A DNA stretch of 64,000 nucleotides, taken from NCBI RefSeq assembly GCF_003651185.1, contig NZ_RCDC01000004.1, positions 661,868 to 725,867 on the forward strand, given 5' to 3'. This document shows, one piece after another, positions 34,451 to 43,289 of the stretch. Each line of letters opens with the position of its first letter. The stretch's first letter is position 1. Source of the stretch: Stenotrophomonas rhizophila (GTDB taxonomy: Bacteria; Pseudomonadota; Gammaproteobacteria; Xanthomonadales; Xanthomonadaceae). The position numbers and the translations under genes are program-made. The notes beneath the pieces are model-generated. The model saw nothing but the letters and a program-made list of their open reading frames with translations. It did not search any database and was not told the origin of the DNA.

Positions 34451-36754
34451 TCAGGCTGCGAGTGGATCGGCGGACGGATCACCGCCGGGAGGTGCTGATT
34501 CCATGGGCGGCTGCTGACCGCCAGGACCGGCCGCCGGCTGAGGCTGCGGCGGCTGGACAGGCTGCGAGCCGTCGTTCTGCGGGATGAGTTGGTCGATATC
34601 GATGCGCTCGCCGCTGCGTTCGGCGGTCAGGCGCATGAGCTGCTCGATGGCGTCGGCCATGGACTCGGGCGATGCACCGCGCAGCTGGCCGATCTGGGTG
34701 ATGCCCTGCTGCAGCAGCGGCAGCAGGTTGGCCCACGACTGGCGCTCGAGCGCGGTGTTCGGCTTGCCGGACGAACCGGCCCGAATCTCGATGCGCACGA
34801 ACTCGGTGAGGTCGTCCGGGCCCATGTACGGCGGCCAGAACGCCGACGGGCCGGCGATGAAGCGCACGTCCTCGTCGGTCAGATACACGCGCGAAATCTC
34901 GCAGGTGTACTGGGCAAGGTCGCTCAGGACCGATTCGAGGCTGTCGCGACGGCTGCTGCTGCGCGCCTGGAAGCCCTGCTGCTGGATGTCCGCCTCGGTT
35001 GCGGTCTTGGCCGTATTGACCGAGCCGGACAGCGCCTCCTGGATACCCCAGATGCGCTCAAGCTCGGTGGTGATACCGACGCGGCTGTAGACCGCCGGGT
35101 CCATCTGCGGGTAGCTGATTGGCATCAATAGGTTGCGCAGATCGACGTTCGGCTGCGTCGTCTTGATCGCCACGTACTCGCCGCTCTTGGCCTTGACCAG
35201 CTTCTGGACCTCCTCCGCCTCCATGGCGCCAGCGTTGAACCCCATCTTGGGGATGATGCGGCGGCGATGCTCAGCCTCAGCCGAGCCGATGCGGTTGTAC
35301 TCGTCCATCAGCTTCGTGGAGCGGGTGACCAGGCTCTGCGGGTGGCGCTGGCCGTCGACCTCGGATGTGCACAGCACGAAATACGGATAGAACCGGGTCG
35401 TGGCCGGCGGGTTGAACCCCGGCTTGACCCAGTACGGCACGCCGGTGATGCCGGTCAGGACCGTGTTGCTTACCGAGTCCCACAGCTCGACCACACGCAG
35501 GAAGCTGGTGGCACCGGTGGTGGAGTTGGTCGTGTAGGCGTCGGCATCCGCCGCGGTGACGCCCTCGGACATGGCGCTGACGCTCTCGTCCTTGCCCATG
35601 CACGGCTTGCGCGGGTAGTACCTGGTCGCCTTGCCCAGAATCTCCTCGGCGCGGCCCTTCTCGTCGTACTGCGCGAGGTACGGGCCGAACTGCGCCAGAG
35701 CGTCCTCGTAGGAGATGAACGACAGTTCCCCGTTCCACGGCGCGTCGAGGTGGTTGGCGATGGTGAAGCCCGGCGCTACCTGGAAGTTCTCGCCGTCCAC
35801 GTTGTCGATGACGTAGCCGCGGGCCACCACACGCTCGGCACCGCTTTGGATCGTCTCCAGCTGGCGCTCCAGATCAGCGATTTTGGCCTCCTGGTCATTG
35901 CCGAACACACCCTTGACCGTGTCCCAAGCACCGGCGATCACACCGGCCGAGCCATCTTCCAGCTCGGTCTGGAGCGCCCGCGCCCGCGAGATGTTCTGCT
36001 GAAGGTCGTTGATCGCCGTCTGCGTCTCGGGCGAAATCTCGGTCCGCTCCTGCCATGAGGCCTTGAGCACGCCGGGGCCGATCGTCAGCGAGGAACGCAC
36101 CCACGGCCGGCCGCGGCGCTTGAGGTTGGCGTCCTTCCACATCTGGGTGCCGACCGCTTCCATCGTTTCGCAGAACTGCTTCATCTCGCGGGAGCGGCGG
36201 GCGTACTGCTTGCGCAGCTTCATCACCTCGATGCTCACCAGCTTGTCCACCCCGCCCTGCGCGGCGAATGAGTCCTGCGCCTGCTGGCTCTGGGCGAGCG
36301 CTTGGTCTTCCGGCACACCGGCGGCGACCAGCTCGACCGCCACGCGGCGACCAACTTCCATCGCCTCATCCTCAGCCTGCTGCTGCAGCTGGGCCATGAG
36401 CTGCTCGTTCGACTCGACCACGTCGCGCAGCTGCTCAGGCGTGGGCATCCGGTGCGCGGGCCCGGGCGTGACGTCGAAGTCCGGGTTGCGGGCGTAGAGG
36501 AACGACTCCTGGATGTCGATGTAGGTGCCGATGAGGTTGGCATCGACCAGGAACCCGGAGTCGCCGCGTGCCTGGCGACGGTCGCGGGCGTACTGCCGCC
36601 GGGCGTCCACGTCGTACTCCCGGGCCTCCTCAAACCGCGCCATCCAGCGCCTCACGTCCGCCTGCTCGCGGCTCAGCTTCTTGGCACGCGCAGGATCAGG
36701 GTCTGCGGCCATCGCAATGCCGGTTTCGAGGGCGGCAATCGGCTGGTCAGTCAT
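34451..36754 (-). CDS. Portal protein
   Basis: 767 residues. It opens with basic helices (REYDVDARRQYARDRRQARGDSGFLVDANLI), continues with a long coiled coil and a central clip/stem region, and ends in a disordered Pro/Gly/Gln-rich tail (PVQPPQPQPAAGPGGQQPP). Length and layout match P22/BPP-1-type portals, the dodecameric entry ring for DNA. It lies downstream of the large terminase. Confidence 0.8.
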   Translation of the reverse strand: MTDQPIAALETGIAMAADPDPARAKKLSREQADVRRWMARFEEAREYDVDARRQYARDRRQARGDSGFLVDANLIGTYIDIQESFLYARNPDFDVTPGPAHRMPTPEQLRDVVESNEQLMAQLQQQAEDEAMEVGRRVAVELVAAGVPEDQALAQSQQAQDSFAAQGGVDKLVSIEVMKLRKQYARRSREMKQFCETMEAVGTQMWKDANLKRRGRPWVRSSLTIGPGVLKASWQERTEISPETQTAINDLQQNISRARALQTELEDGSAGVIAGAWDTVKGVFGNDQEAKIADLERQLETIQSGAERVVARGYVIDNVDGENFQVAPGFTIANHLDAPWNGELSFISYEDALAQFGPYLAQYDEKGRAEEILGKATRYYPRKPCMGKDESVSAMSEGVTAADADAYTTNSTTGATSFLRVVELWDSVSNTVLTGITGVPYWVKPGFNPPATTRFYPYFVLCTSEVDGQRHPQSLVTRSTKLMDEYNRIGSAEAEHRRRIIPKMGFNAGAMEAEEVQKLVKAKSGEYVAIKTTQPNVDLRNLLMPISYPQMDPAVYSRVGITTELERIWGIQEALSGSVNTAKTATEADIQQQGFQARSSSRRDSLESVLSDLAQYTCEISRVYLTDEDVRFIAGPSAFWPPYMGPDDLTEFVRIEIRAGSSGKPNTALERQSWANLLPLLQQGITQIGQLRGASPESMADAIEQLMRLTAERSGERIDIDQLIPQNDGSQPVQPPQPQPAAGPGGQQPPMESAPPGGDPSADPLAA

Positions 36755-36805
36755 GGCGGATTCGCGAGGTCATTTGTCCTCACGTTGCCCGTTCTGGCTA
36801 TGGCT

Positions 36806-38182
36806 TCAACGGTAGTAGTTGGCTGCGCGCTCTTCGTCGGCGCGGTCTGCGGCATCGCGCTGGGCGAACCACTTGTCGGTGAACGCCGCCGCCGGCGCCG
36901 CTTTCTTCTCGGGCGGCAGGCTGCCGTCGCTCATCAGGTCCAGGCCGCGAGCCAGCAGGCTGCCAACGTCGACCATGTCATCCCGCTTGCCGTCCTCACC
37001 GGTGAAGGCGCACAGCTGGTCGATCAGGCGATCTCCCCAGTCGGTGTTGGGGATGTGCACCGAGCCGGTGGCCGCGCGGGCCGCGAAGCCCAGGGCGCGA
37101 TCGGCCTTACTGCCGGCGCTGGCCAGGCCCTCACGGTGGATGAAGGTCTGCTTCTCCCGCATGGCCTTGTTGATGGCGCCATCGACCGCGCGCAGGATCA
37201 CGCCCTTCTCCTCGAAGGCGATCAGCGGCTTGCTGCGGCGGATCATCTGGAGCCACGCATTGATCCATACGGAGGGGTCTTCCTGCCCGCTCCACCAGTC
37301 GGTGAACCAGATGTCGCCCACGTGGTCCAGACCGGCGCAGCCATGCTCGGTCCAATCGGGGTCGGCCTCAGGGTCGTCCGCGTCGGGCGCGCCGGCGTAA
37401 TCGCTGGCCAGGTACTTGCGCAGTCCGCCCGGCTCCTCGCCCAGGTTGAAGCGCTTGAACCAGTGCCGCTTGAACAGGATCCCGGCCCTGGCGCGAGGCT
37501 GGCCGCCGAAGATGTGGTCGTGCAGGTCCTGCGAGATGGCCAGCGTCTTGAGCCGCTCCGTCTCCATGGCAGGGTTCCACCACGGGTTGTCCTTCCAGTT
37601 GATCTGGATGACGGTGGCGTCCGGGTCATCCCCCAGCACCCAACGCTTGTACGCGTAGTCATCTTCCTGGTCGGGGTTGAACGTCACCCAGATTTCGGCG
37701 CCGGTGGTGCGCACGATGGTCGGGATCAGCTTGTTCCAGCTGTTGGCCGAGACGTTGGACGCCTCTTCCACCCACACCAGCGTGGCCCCTTCGAACGACT
37801 TGATGCTGTCGGCCGTGTGGTCCTGCAGGCCGGAGAAGCTGAAGGTCGAGCCGGTCAGCAGGCAGGTGATCCCGTCCTCGGCCTTCTTGTTGATCTTGAA
37901 GTAGGCCGACAGCCCCATCCGGTGGATGTAGTCCTCGATCACCCGCTTGGACGACTGGCTGATCGACTTTTGGATTTCGCGCACGCACAGGATGCGGTGC
38001 TTGGCCTGCATCGAGAGCATGACCAGTATCTGGGCCACGCTGTGGGACTTGGCCGAGCCTCGCCCGCCGTACAGCACCTTGAACTGCCGCGGCTTCAGCA
38101 CCGGTATCAGCTTGACCGGAAGCGTCAGCGGCGTATGCGGCTCCAGCTTCCGAGGCTGAGGCGGCTTGGCGGCCCGCTTCAT
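36806..38182 (-). CDS. Terminase large subunit
   Basis: 458 residues of the PBSX/Terminase_3 kind. Walker A is VLYGGRGSAKSHS (37-48) and Walker B is TLVWVEEAS. Nuclease-domain acidic residues are seen in YLASDYAGAPD and, near the C-terminus, KRDDMVDV. It powers DNA packaging and cuts concatemers. The start overlaps the small subunit by four bases. Confidence 0.93.
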   Translation of the reverse strand: MKRAAKPPQPRKLEPHTPLTLPVKLIPVLKPRQFKVLYGGRGSAKSHSVAQILVMLSMQAKHRILCVREIQKSISQSSKRVIEDYIHRMGLSAYFKINKKAEDGITCLLTGSTFSFSGLQDHTADSIKSFEGATLVWVEEASNVSANSWNKLIPTIVRTTGAEIWVTFNPDQEDDYAYKRWVLGDDPDATVIQINWKDNPWWNPAMETERLKTLAISQDLHDHIFGGQPRARAGILFKRHWFKRFNLGEEPGGLRKYLASDYAGAPDADDPEADPDWTEHGCAGLDHVGDIWFTDWWSGQEDPSVWINAWLQMIRRSKPLIAFEEKGVILRAVDGAINKAMREKQTFIHREGLASAGSKADRALGFAARAATGSVHIPNTDWGDRLIDQLCAFTGEDGKRDDMVDVGSLLARGLDLMSDGSLPPEKKAAPAAAFTDKWFAQRDAADRADEERAANYYR

Positions 38183-38634
38183 TTGTCCCTGGCGGGCGGG
38201 GCCACCGGCATGATGTAGAACGGCGGCGGGGCCGGCAGCTTGTCGCCGTCAGCGTCAGCCAGCTGGACCTTCTCACCCCACTTCTTTGGCGTCCGGCGGG
38301 CCATCTGCCACTTCAGGACGTCGATCATCACCCGCTTCTGATCAGGCGGGATCTCCAGATCGAACGCGATTTCACGCATCCGCTCAGCGTCCAGCTCATC
38401 GCCCTGTTCACGCGCGCGGGCGTACATCTCGCGGAACTCGTGGCGCTCAGCCAGCCACCGATAGGCCGTAGCCTCTGACGGCATGCCCGGCTGCTTCAGC
38501 GCTTCTCGCAGAGTCTTGTGCTCAGCGATGAGGGTGCAGATGTCCGCCGCCAGCCTGGCGCTGTAGCCGTTCGGGCGGCCTACGGGCTTGGCGGCCTTCT
38601 TGGCCTTCGCGGCAGCTGGCTTTTTACTGGGCAT
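38179..38634 (-). CDS. Terminase small subunit
   Basis: 151 residues. A Lys/Ala-rich tail leads into GRPNGYSARLAADICTLIAEH and a helix-turn-helix (LREALKQPGMPSEATAYRWLA), then a helical oligomerisation region with KKWGEKVQL. This is the usual DNA-recognition subunit layout, overlapping TerL. Confidence 0.85.
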   Translation of the reverse strand: MPSKKPAAAKAKKAAKPVGRPNGYSARLAADICTLIAEHKTLREALKQPGMPSEATAYRWLAERHEFREMYARAREQGDELDAERMREIAFDLEIPPDQKRVMIDVLKWQMARRTPKKWGEKVQLADADGDKLPAPPPFYIMPVAPPARDK

Positions 38635-38863
38635 TCCTCGCCTCGAACAGCTTCAGCGGAACCCCGCACAAGAATGCCTCACCCTTCCGGATGCTCTCCA
38701 TGAAACCGCCCGGTGACCGCAAGATGCGGGTTCGCGCCGAGACGGCCTCCATCAGGCTGATCGCCTGCGTGGGCGTAACCAGGAAACACTCCGGCTTTAC
38801 TCTGTGGTTCGCCTCATAGGCTCTGATCTGGTCGCACGCCCAGTCCATGATGGTGTAGGTCAT
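38624..38863 (-). CDS. Small hypothetical protein before terminase
   Basis: 79 residues starting MTYTIMDWACDQIRAYEANH, with no recognised domain. It overlaps the terminase small subunit start by 11 bases and the previous gene by four. Confidence 0.55.
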   Translation of the reverse strand: MTYTIMDWACDQIRAYEANHRVKPECFLVTPTQAISLMEAVSARTRILRSPGGFMESIRKGEAFLCGVPLKLFEARNAQ

Positions 38864-39060
38864 GACGCCACCTGATCAGCCAGCCGCTCCCGGCCAGCCT
38901 TGGTCACAGCGAACCGGCCGCCCTTCTCCTGCACGTAGCCGTGGCTCACCAGTGCATCGAGCAGCCCGTCCCCACCCTGGTGGTGATCGCGCCACTCCTG
39001 CCGGTCTACCGAGAACTCGCCTGCGAGGTAACGCAGGGCCTGGGTGATCTCGTTCTCCAT
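38860..39060 (-). CDS. Small winged-helix-like protein
   Basis: 66 residues from the ATG at 39060 (TGATG). The sequence (ITQALRYLAGEF... GLLDALVSHGYVQEKGGRFAVTKAGRERL) has the pattern of a short winged helix. A DNA-binding role is inferred. Confidence 0.5.
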   Translation of the reverse strand: MENEITQALRYLAGEFSVDRQEWRDHHQGGDGLLDALVSHGYVQEKGGRFAVTKAGRERLADQVAS

Positions 39061-39230
39061 CACCGCAGGCCCTCCTCGGTCGCACGGGCGGAGATGGTCA
39101 CGGTTCCGGGCTGCAACCCTTCCCCGCCGCCGCAACGCGGCAACCCGTTCCCTCGGTGCTGGCTGTTGCCCACCTGCCAGCTGGGGCTACCGATACGTCC
39201 CTCGGTAGACGGGTTGATGTGACTGGTCAT
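39060..39230 (-). CDS. Small hypothetical protein
   Basis: 56 residues starting MTSHINPSTEGRIGSPSWQV. It begins inside the previous stop (ATGA) and ends in the next start (TGATG), which supports it as a real member of the operon. No domain recognised. Confidence 0.45.
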   Translation of the reverse strand: MTSHINPSTEGRIGSPSWQVGNSQHRGNGLPRCGGGEGLQPGTVTISARATEEGLR

Positions 39231-39706
39231 GCGGCGGCGTCCATGGCGGTGAACAGATCGAGCTGCAGGGTCAGGCTGGGCGCTGCCGGGGGCGGAGGGG
39301 CGATGCCCAGGTGCTCCCGGATGTCGTCCAGCACAGATGCCGCTGCCGATGCGTCGGCCTTGGTGAATCGGTACACCCCCACGAACCAAGGCCAGTACGG
39401 CGACCGCGGCCCCTGCCGGAGCATCTCCACGGCCACCGGCTTGTCCTCGGCAAGCACGAAGGCCTGCGAGGTGCTGGGGTCGATGAGCAGGCAGCTGGTC
39501 AATCCGCATGAGCGCTGGTTCTCTGTGATCCGGGGAACGATCCGGGAAACCGCCTCGATCGGGCTGGCTGGGTCCACGACGCAAAGCGGCCGCGGCTTCC
39601 ACACCTGCCTGAAAGCGACACCTGTAGTTCTACCGGGACGGGCTTTGGCTTCAACGGATTTGCCCATGTTTCGATCTCCCCTGCGGAGTGGGATCACGGT
39701 TGTCAT
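39227..39706 (-). CDS. Hypothetical protein with C-terminal clamp-binding-like motif
   Basis: 159 residues from the ATG at 39706 (ATGA overlap). No domain is recognised, but residues 148-152 read QLDLF, the bacterial sliding-clamp-binding pentapeptide consensus, in a Pro/Ala-rich tail. An interaction with the host beta clamp is inferred from the motif only. Confidence 0.55.
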   Translation of the reverse strand: MTTVIPLRRGDRNMGKSVEAKARPGRTTGVAFRQVWKPRPLCVVDPASPIEAVSRIVPRITENQRSCGLTSCLLIDPSTSQAFVLAEDKPVAVEMLRQGPRSPYWPWFVGVYRFTKADASAAASVLDDIREHLGIAPPPPAAPSLTLQLDLFTAMDAAA

Positions 39707-39936
39707 GCACGCACCTGTCGTTCGAGTTTTCTTGCCGCCCGGCGGGACTGGAACCGCATGGTTCCCCTGTGACCGGCCGATGCCAGAATCCCTGCCGTCG
39801 CCATGTTGCTGAGGCTGCGGGCGAACTTGGCGCGCAGCGGCGCATCGCCGATCCCCAACCCATCGCACACGTCGCCGGAGAAGTGCCAGCCCGGGTTGTC
39901 GGCCAGCCACTGCCTGATCTGTGCGGCACGGGTCAA
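39703..39936 (-). CDS. Small helix-turn-helix-like protein
   Basis: About 77 residues from a TTG at 39936 that overlaps the previous stop, with GGGAGGAG just upstream. A TTG at 39954 would add six residues. The pattern QIRQWLADNPGWHFSGDVCDGLGI looks like a winged helix, ending in a basic tail. Confidence 0.5.
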   Translation of the reverse strand: MTRAAQIRQWLADNPGWHFSGDVCDGLGIGDAPLRAKFARSLSNMATAGILASAGHRGTMRFQSRRAARKLERQVRA

Positions 39937-40271
39937 AACTCCTCCCTCACCCAACCGCCGCCGCGAGACTTCGCGACTGCCTTGAATGCGATGAAGCGGA
40001 ACGGGTACTGGTCGGCGGCGACCTTGATCTTCACGCGAGCGTCGTCGGTCCAGAAGCCTTTGATCTCGTGCATCTCCATGACGCCATTTCCGGACATGAC
40101 CGCGAAGTCAGGGGTGTAGAACGTGCTGTCGGCCAGGCGCAGCTTCACGCCCTCGAAGCGGAACCACTCGACATCGCCGGACAGACGCAGCCGCTCCAGG
40201 TGCGCCGCATAGGCTGCCTCGGTCTTGTTCATCTGGCCGGGCTTGAGGCGGCCGAGGGCGTAGTGCTTCAT
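39933..40271 (-). CDS. DUF1064 (VSR-like nuclease fold) protein
   Basis: 112 residues from the ATG at 40271 (ATGA). Motifs MNKTEAAYAAHLE, YTPDFAV and HEIKGFWTDDARVKIK match DUF1064, a small PD-(D/E)XK-like group common in phages. The Asp of YTPDF and the Glu-x-Lys of HEIKG would be the metal site. The substrate is unknown. It is usually found among replication and recombination genes, as here. Confidence 0.7.
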   Translation of the reverse strand: MKHYALGRLKPGQMNKTEAAYAAHLERLRLSGDVEWFRFEGVKLRLADSTFYTPDFAVMSGNGVMEMHEIKGFWTDDARVKIKVAADQYPFRFIAFKAVAKSRGGGWVREEF

Positions 40272-40456
40272 ACCGCAACCTTCACAGGCTTCGCGGATGC
40301 GATCAGCTCCTTCTCCCTCGCATCGAAGACTGCGATGCAAGCGGCTGTCGATGCACGGACCATGGATGCACAGGCCACAAGCTCTGTCGCACGCTCTGGC
40401 GGAAGCGTCTTCGCGATTTCCATCACCTCTTGGTAGGCTGATTCGATCTCGCTCAT
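40268..40456 (-). CDS. Small hypothetical protein
   Basis: 62 residues, helical (MSEIESAYQEVMEIAKTLPPERATELVACASMVR). Coupled on both sides by four-base overlaps. Function unknown. Confidence 0.5.
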   Translation of the reverse strand: MSEIESAYQEVMEIAKTLPPERATELVACASMVRASTAACIAVFDAREKELIASAKPVKVAV

Positions 40457-40740
40457 GCCGCCAGCCTCCCCTGTCCGTTGAGCCTGGCCAAAGTCACCGC
40501 CAGCGCGTCGATCTCGTCCATCTTCATGACGGTCCACATCACCCGTCGGCCGTGCAGCCCGTTGGCGCTGCCCTGGTGGCAGTCCTTGCACAGGGCGACC
40601 ACCGTGAAGTGCTGGCCCTGCTTGATGTGGTGGGCGTCGGATGGCGCCGGAGCGTCGCAGACCGAACATGGCAGCCACTTCACCGCCTCGATGTGGGCTG
40701 ACTCGGCAGCGGTGAAGGCCTTGGAGTTCTTGGATCGCAT
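40453..40740 (-). CDS. HNH/Ref-like zinc nuclease-type protein
   Basis: 95 residues. CSVCDAP (Cys25 and Cys28), DAHHIKQGQ (His37 and His38) and CKDCHQG (Cys51, Cys54, His55) form an HNH/zinc layout like the Ref (RecA-dependent nuclease) or DUF968 families of phages. Coupled to neighbours by overlaps. Confidence 0.65.
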   Translation of the reverse strand: MRSKNSKAFTAAESAHIEAVKWLPCSVCDAPAPSDAHHIKQGQHFTVVALCKDCHQGSANGLHGRRVMWTVMKMDEIDALAVTLARLNGQGRLAA

Positions 40741-41228
40741 CAGGCGGACTCCTGCACCATGCAGCCGGCCATCGACTCGATCTGCTCGGCGGTGCACTTC
40801 GGCCAGTAGGTCGCTGCCAGGTGCCGGCACAGCCCGCGCATGACCTCGCGAAACTGGCCCTCGTCCATCGACTCGAACGACAGCGACTGCGGGATTCGGG
40901 CCACGTAGGAGCCGCCGCCGCTGGGTAGCAGACAGGCGATCTCCTCGCAGCCCACGCCCGACTCGACCTGTAGCCGCTTGAGCACCTTGTGCGGGTCCAT
41001 GCCGGTGAAGGCGTCCAGGTTCTCGGCGCACAGGGTGCCCAACTGGTGGGCCAGCCGGTGGAACTTCGGGTTGCGCGGCTTCTTGAACTCGGCGAATACC
41101 AGATCGCCCACGCTGTAGGAGCGCTGGCGCAGCCGGGCGGCAGTGGTGGTGTCGGCTACCCGGAAGCATCCCTTGTCGACTCGAAGGGCAAAGCGCTCGG
41201 GCGCCGGGGATTTACGGAGGGCGGTCAT
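40740..41228 (-). CDS. DUF1367-like phage protein
   Basis: 162 residues from the ATG at 41228 (ATGA). The central block YSVGDLVFAEFKKPRNPKFH followed by a His/Leu-rich stretch and VLKRLQVESGVG resembles DUF1367, a family of phage recombination-region proteins of unknown activity. It precedes the HNH gene as is common in lambdoid ninR-like regions. Confidence 0.55.
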   Translation of the reverse strand: MTALRKSPAPERFALRVDKGCFRVADTTTAARLRQRSYSVGDLVFAEFKKPRNPKFHRLAHQLGTLCAENLDAFTGMDPHKVLKRLQVESGVGCEEIACLLPSGGGSYVARIPQSLSFESMDEGQFREVMRGLCRHLAATYWPKCTAEQIESMAGCMVQESA

Positions 41229-41554
41229 CGGGATATCTCTGGCGCTGCCGGGAGCGGCTGCCAGTGGGTCAGCCCCTGAATGTCGTCGTGGTGATCGCCG
41301 TCGTCCCAGGTGGCATAGCCGACGTTGAAATAGGCCGCGACCATATCTCCGTCTCCGAACAAGAGGAGACGCGTTCCGTCCCGTGGCGCGGTCTCGATGG
41401 GCTGCCACCGCAGTTTGAGCGCGGCGCGCAACGCGCGCATCACCGCATGAAGATTGATCACCGTCATCATCGAGCCGTACTCGAACGCCTCGTCCCGAAT
41501 GTCCGGGCACTCGGCCTTGAGCAGCTCCCGCGCCTTCTTCTCGATGTCGCTCAT
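41225..41554 (-). CDS. DUF551 domain protein
   Basis: 109 residues from the ATG at 41554. The C-terminal half has WQPIETAPRDGTRLLLFGDG and THWQPLPAAPE, the DUF551 signature common in phage genomes. Function unknown. ATGA overlaps on both sides. Confidence 0.7.
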   Translation of the reverse strand: MSDIEKKARELLKAECPDIRDEAFEYGSMMTVINLHAVMRALRAALKLRWQPIETAPRDGTRLLLFGDGDMVAAYFNVGYATWDDGDHHDDIQGLTHWQPLPAAPEISR

Positions 41555-41712
41555 GCCGCCCTCTCCCTCTTGATCTCGCTGTCTCGCTCGTCCCCGATCC
41601 ACGTGCGGATGAACCACGCCACGTTGCGCCGGGCCATGTGCACCGCTGCGGCGATCTCGTCCACGCTGCAGCGCTCGGCGTGCAGCAGCCGGATTGCGGA
41701 TGCCTTGCTCAT
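41551..41712 (-). CDS. Small HTH-like protein
   Basis: 53 residues starting MSKASAIRLLHAERCSVDEIAAAVHMARRNVAWFIRTWIG, a helix-turn-helix pattern with little else. It overlaps both neighbours by four bases. Confidence 0.5.
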   Translation of the reverse strand: MSKASAIRLLHAERCSVDEIAAAVHMARRNVAWFIRTWIGDERDSEIKRERAA

Positions 41713-42074
41713 CCCCGGCCTCCAACCTTGCGGCCAGGCCGCAGGTCCCAGCCCAGCTCCGCCGCTGCCGCTTCGGCACGCTCGGGATTGGCGGGGATCG
41801 GAACCTTCGCCAGAACCAGCTGCTCGCGCGGCGGCATCGCCTCCAACAGGTCGGCCGGCGTCGGCCACGTCTTGCGCTGGCGGCACAGCACAGCGAACCC
41901 GCGTTTGAACCGCGGCGAGTCAAGCTGCGCGTCGTACTGCCGGCCCTCAGTGATTGCCTCCAGCCAGACGGCGGCGGTCAGCTGGATGACCTCCGCTGCC
42001 GGCGTACGCTCCAGGCCCAAGCACATCAAGCGCTTCAGCCCCTCCGAAATTTCCCGTTTGATCCAGTCCGCCAT
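41709..42074 (-). CDS. Replication-associated hypothetical protein
   Basis: 121 residues from the ATG at 42074 (GGAGG upstream); a TTG two codons earlier is possible. The block SPRFKRGFAVLCRQRKTWPTPADLLEAMPP is found in phage genes next to replication initiators and is somewhat like a helicase-loader partner. The first 128 bases overlap the end of the upstream gene in another frame. Confidence 0.5.
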   Translation of the reverse strand: MADWIKREISEGLKRLMCLGLERTPAAEVIQLTAAVWLEAITEGRQYDAQLDSPRFKRGFAVLCRQRKTWPTPADLLEAMPPREQLVLAKVPIPANPERAEAAAAELGWDLRPGRKVGGRG

Positions 42075-42837
42075 TTCCAAAATCCTCCAATGCCATCAAG
42101 CCCTGCGCCGTTTTGCCCATCTGCTGCGGTTGTCGCCCACCGGGTCCGGCGCGCTGTTTTGCCCTCGATGCCGCCGCCATTAGCCACGGAGCGGGATCGC
42201 TGATGTCCTCGGATTCGGCTCGGTACAGCAGTGCGCCGAGCTCAACGTCACCAGCGGACTGCCGCAGCTTCCCCAGCAGGCTTCGAGCCTGTTTCTCGGG
42301 AATGCCCTTGCGCAGCAGGAAGCCGAGCCCTGAGCCCCAGATCGGATCGACCGGGACCAGCTCCACCGTGGCGACGACAGGCGCCGTAGCGTCAGCTACG
42401 GAGGAATCAGGAATCAGGAAAGGGGAATCAGGAATCAGCCCGGCTCCTTCCGGAAATTCCTCGGCTTGTCCCGGATTTTCCGGAACAAGTCCCGGACTGA
42501 CCTCGGCATGCCCAGAAGGAGGCGGAAATGAGCTGGCCGCCTCTTTCTTGTGTGGGTTCTGGTGCTTGGCGAAATTCAGGATTTCGATGTAGCCCCTGTC
42601 ATCAACCTCGTAGCGCACGATGAACCCAGATGCCGCCAGTGCAGAAAGCCCGGCAGCCACGTCGACGTTGTCGTAGGGGAAGATCTCCGCCTTGAGCCGC
42701 TTCGGACGGTCCTCAAGGCGGCCTTCGCGGTCGGCCTCGCACCACAAGCCTTGGAACAGGATGCGGTACTCGAACGGAAGCTCCGACAGTTCCTCGTTCT
42801 TGAAGAAGCCTGGCTTGATGTTGCGAGAGCGGCTCAT
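41947..42837 (-). CDS. Phage replication initiator-like (O-type) protein
   Basis: 296 residues from the ATG at 42837; an ATG at 42861 is an alternative. The N-terminal winged-helix block (RNIKPGFFKNEELSELPFEYRILFQGLW... LKAEIFPYDNVDVAAGLSALAASGFI) is shared by phage replisome organisers. A Pro/Ser-rich linker follows, then a domain with ISDPAPWLMAAASRA. The last 43 residues lie over the next gene and look less protein-like, so a frameshift or natural overlap should be checked. Confidence 0.65.
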   Translation of the reverse strand: MSRSRNIKPGFFKNEELSELPFEYRILFQGLWCEADREGRLEDRPKRLKAEIFPYDNVDVAAGLSALAASGFIVRYEVDDRGYIEILNFAKHQNPHKKEAASSFPPPSGHAEVSPGLVPENPGQAEEFPEGAGLIPDSPFLIPDSSVADATAPVVATVELVPVDPIWGSGLGFLLRKGIPEKQARSLLGKLRQSAGDVELGALLYRAESEDISDPAPWLMAAASRAKQRAGPGGRQPQQMGKTAQGLMALEDFGNGGLDQTGNFGGAEALDVLGPGAYAGSGGHPADRRRLAGGNH

Positions 42838-42838
42838 A

Positions 42839-43156
42839 TCAGGCTGCTCGCGGCGCGTCATCTGTGACGCGGGTGATCGGGAACCACGTGCAGCCGTTGC
42901 GCCCGTTGCTGGCCGAACACTTGCGAACGGCGCCCCGCACGATCAGCCCGTTGCGGGCCAGCTCCGGCAGGCGGCGGGCGAGCATGAAGCGATCGAGGCC
43001 AGTGGCGCGCGCCAGTTCCAAGCTGGTGAGGCCTGGATGCTTGCGTACTGCAGAGGCGGCGACGGAGTGCTGCTGGGCCTGCAGTCCAGACGACACGATG
43101 TGCGCAGCGGCCTCGTGGCTGCTGCTGGGATCGGCGGTACGTGCGGGATGATTCAT
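42839..43156 (-). CDS. Winged-helix DNA-binding protein
   Basis: 105 residues from the ATG at 43156 (GAGGAG upstream). A winged helix is visible in GLTSLELARATGLDRFMLARRLPELARNGLIVRG. Position just before the replication gene suggests a regulatory or replication role. No ligand region is seen. Confidence 0.55.
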   Translation of the reverse strand: MNHPARTADPSSSHEAAAHIVSSGLQAQQHSVAASAVRKHPGLTSLELARATGLDRFMLARRLPELARNGLIVRGAVRKCSASNGRNGCTWFPITRVTDDAPRAA

Positions 43157-43166
43157 TGCCAGCTCC

Positions 43167-43289
43167 TCAGCCCTTGATCGGGCGGGCATGCAGCGGGATG
43201 ACACGATCGGCGCGGGCCTTCTCGGCGCCCTTCTTCAGGCTGCCGGGATTGAACGCGCGCCACGGGCGGTTTTTGGCGGGAGAGCTCAC
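43167..43289 (-). CDS. Very small basic protein
   Basis: 40 residues from a GTG that overlaps the CII-like stop (GTGA). Basic, starting MSSPAKNRPWRAFNPGSLKK and ending ARPIKG. The perfect junction spacing is the main support. Confidence 0.4.
   Translation of the reverse strand: MSSPAKNRPWRAFNPGSLKKGAEKARADRVIPLHARPIKG

Noticed and set aside
14112..38218. Many plus-strand open frames across the structural region (for example 36302-38218 and 22838-24499)
   Set aside because: Shadows of terminase, portal and ejection genes; low-complexity Arg/Ala/Gly translations without domains.
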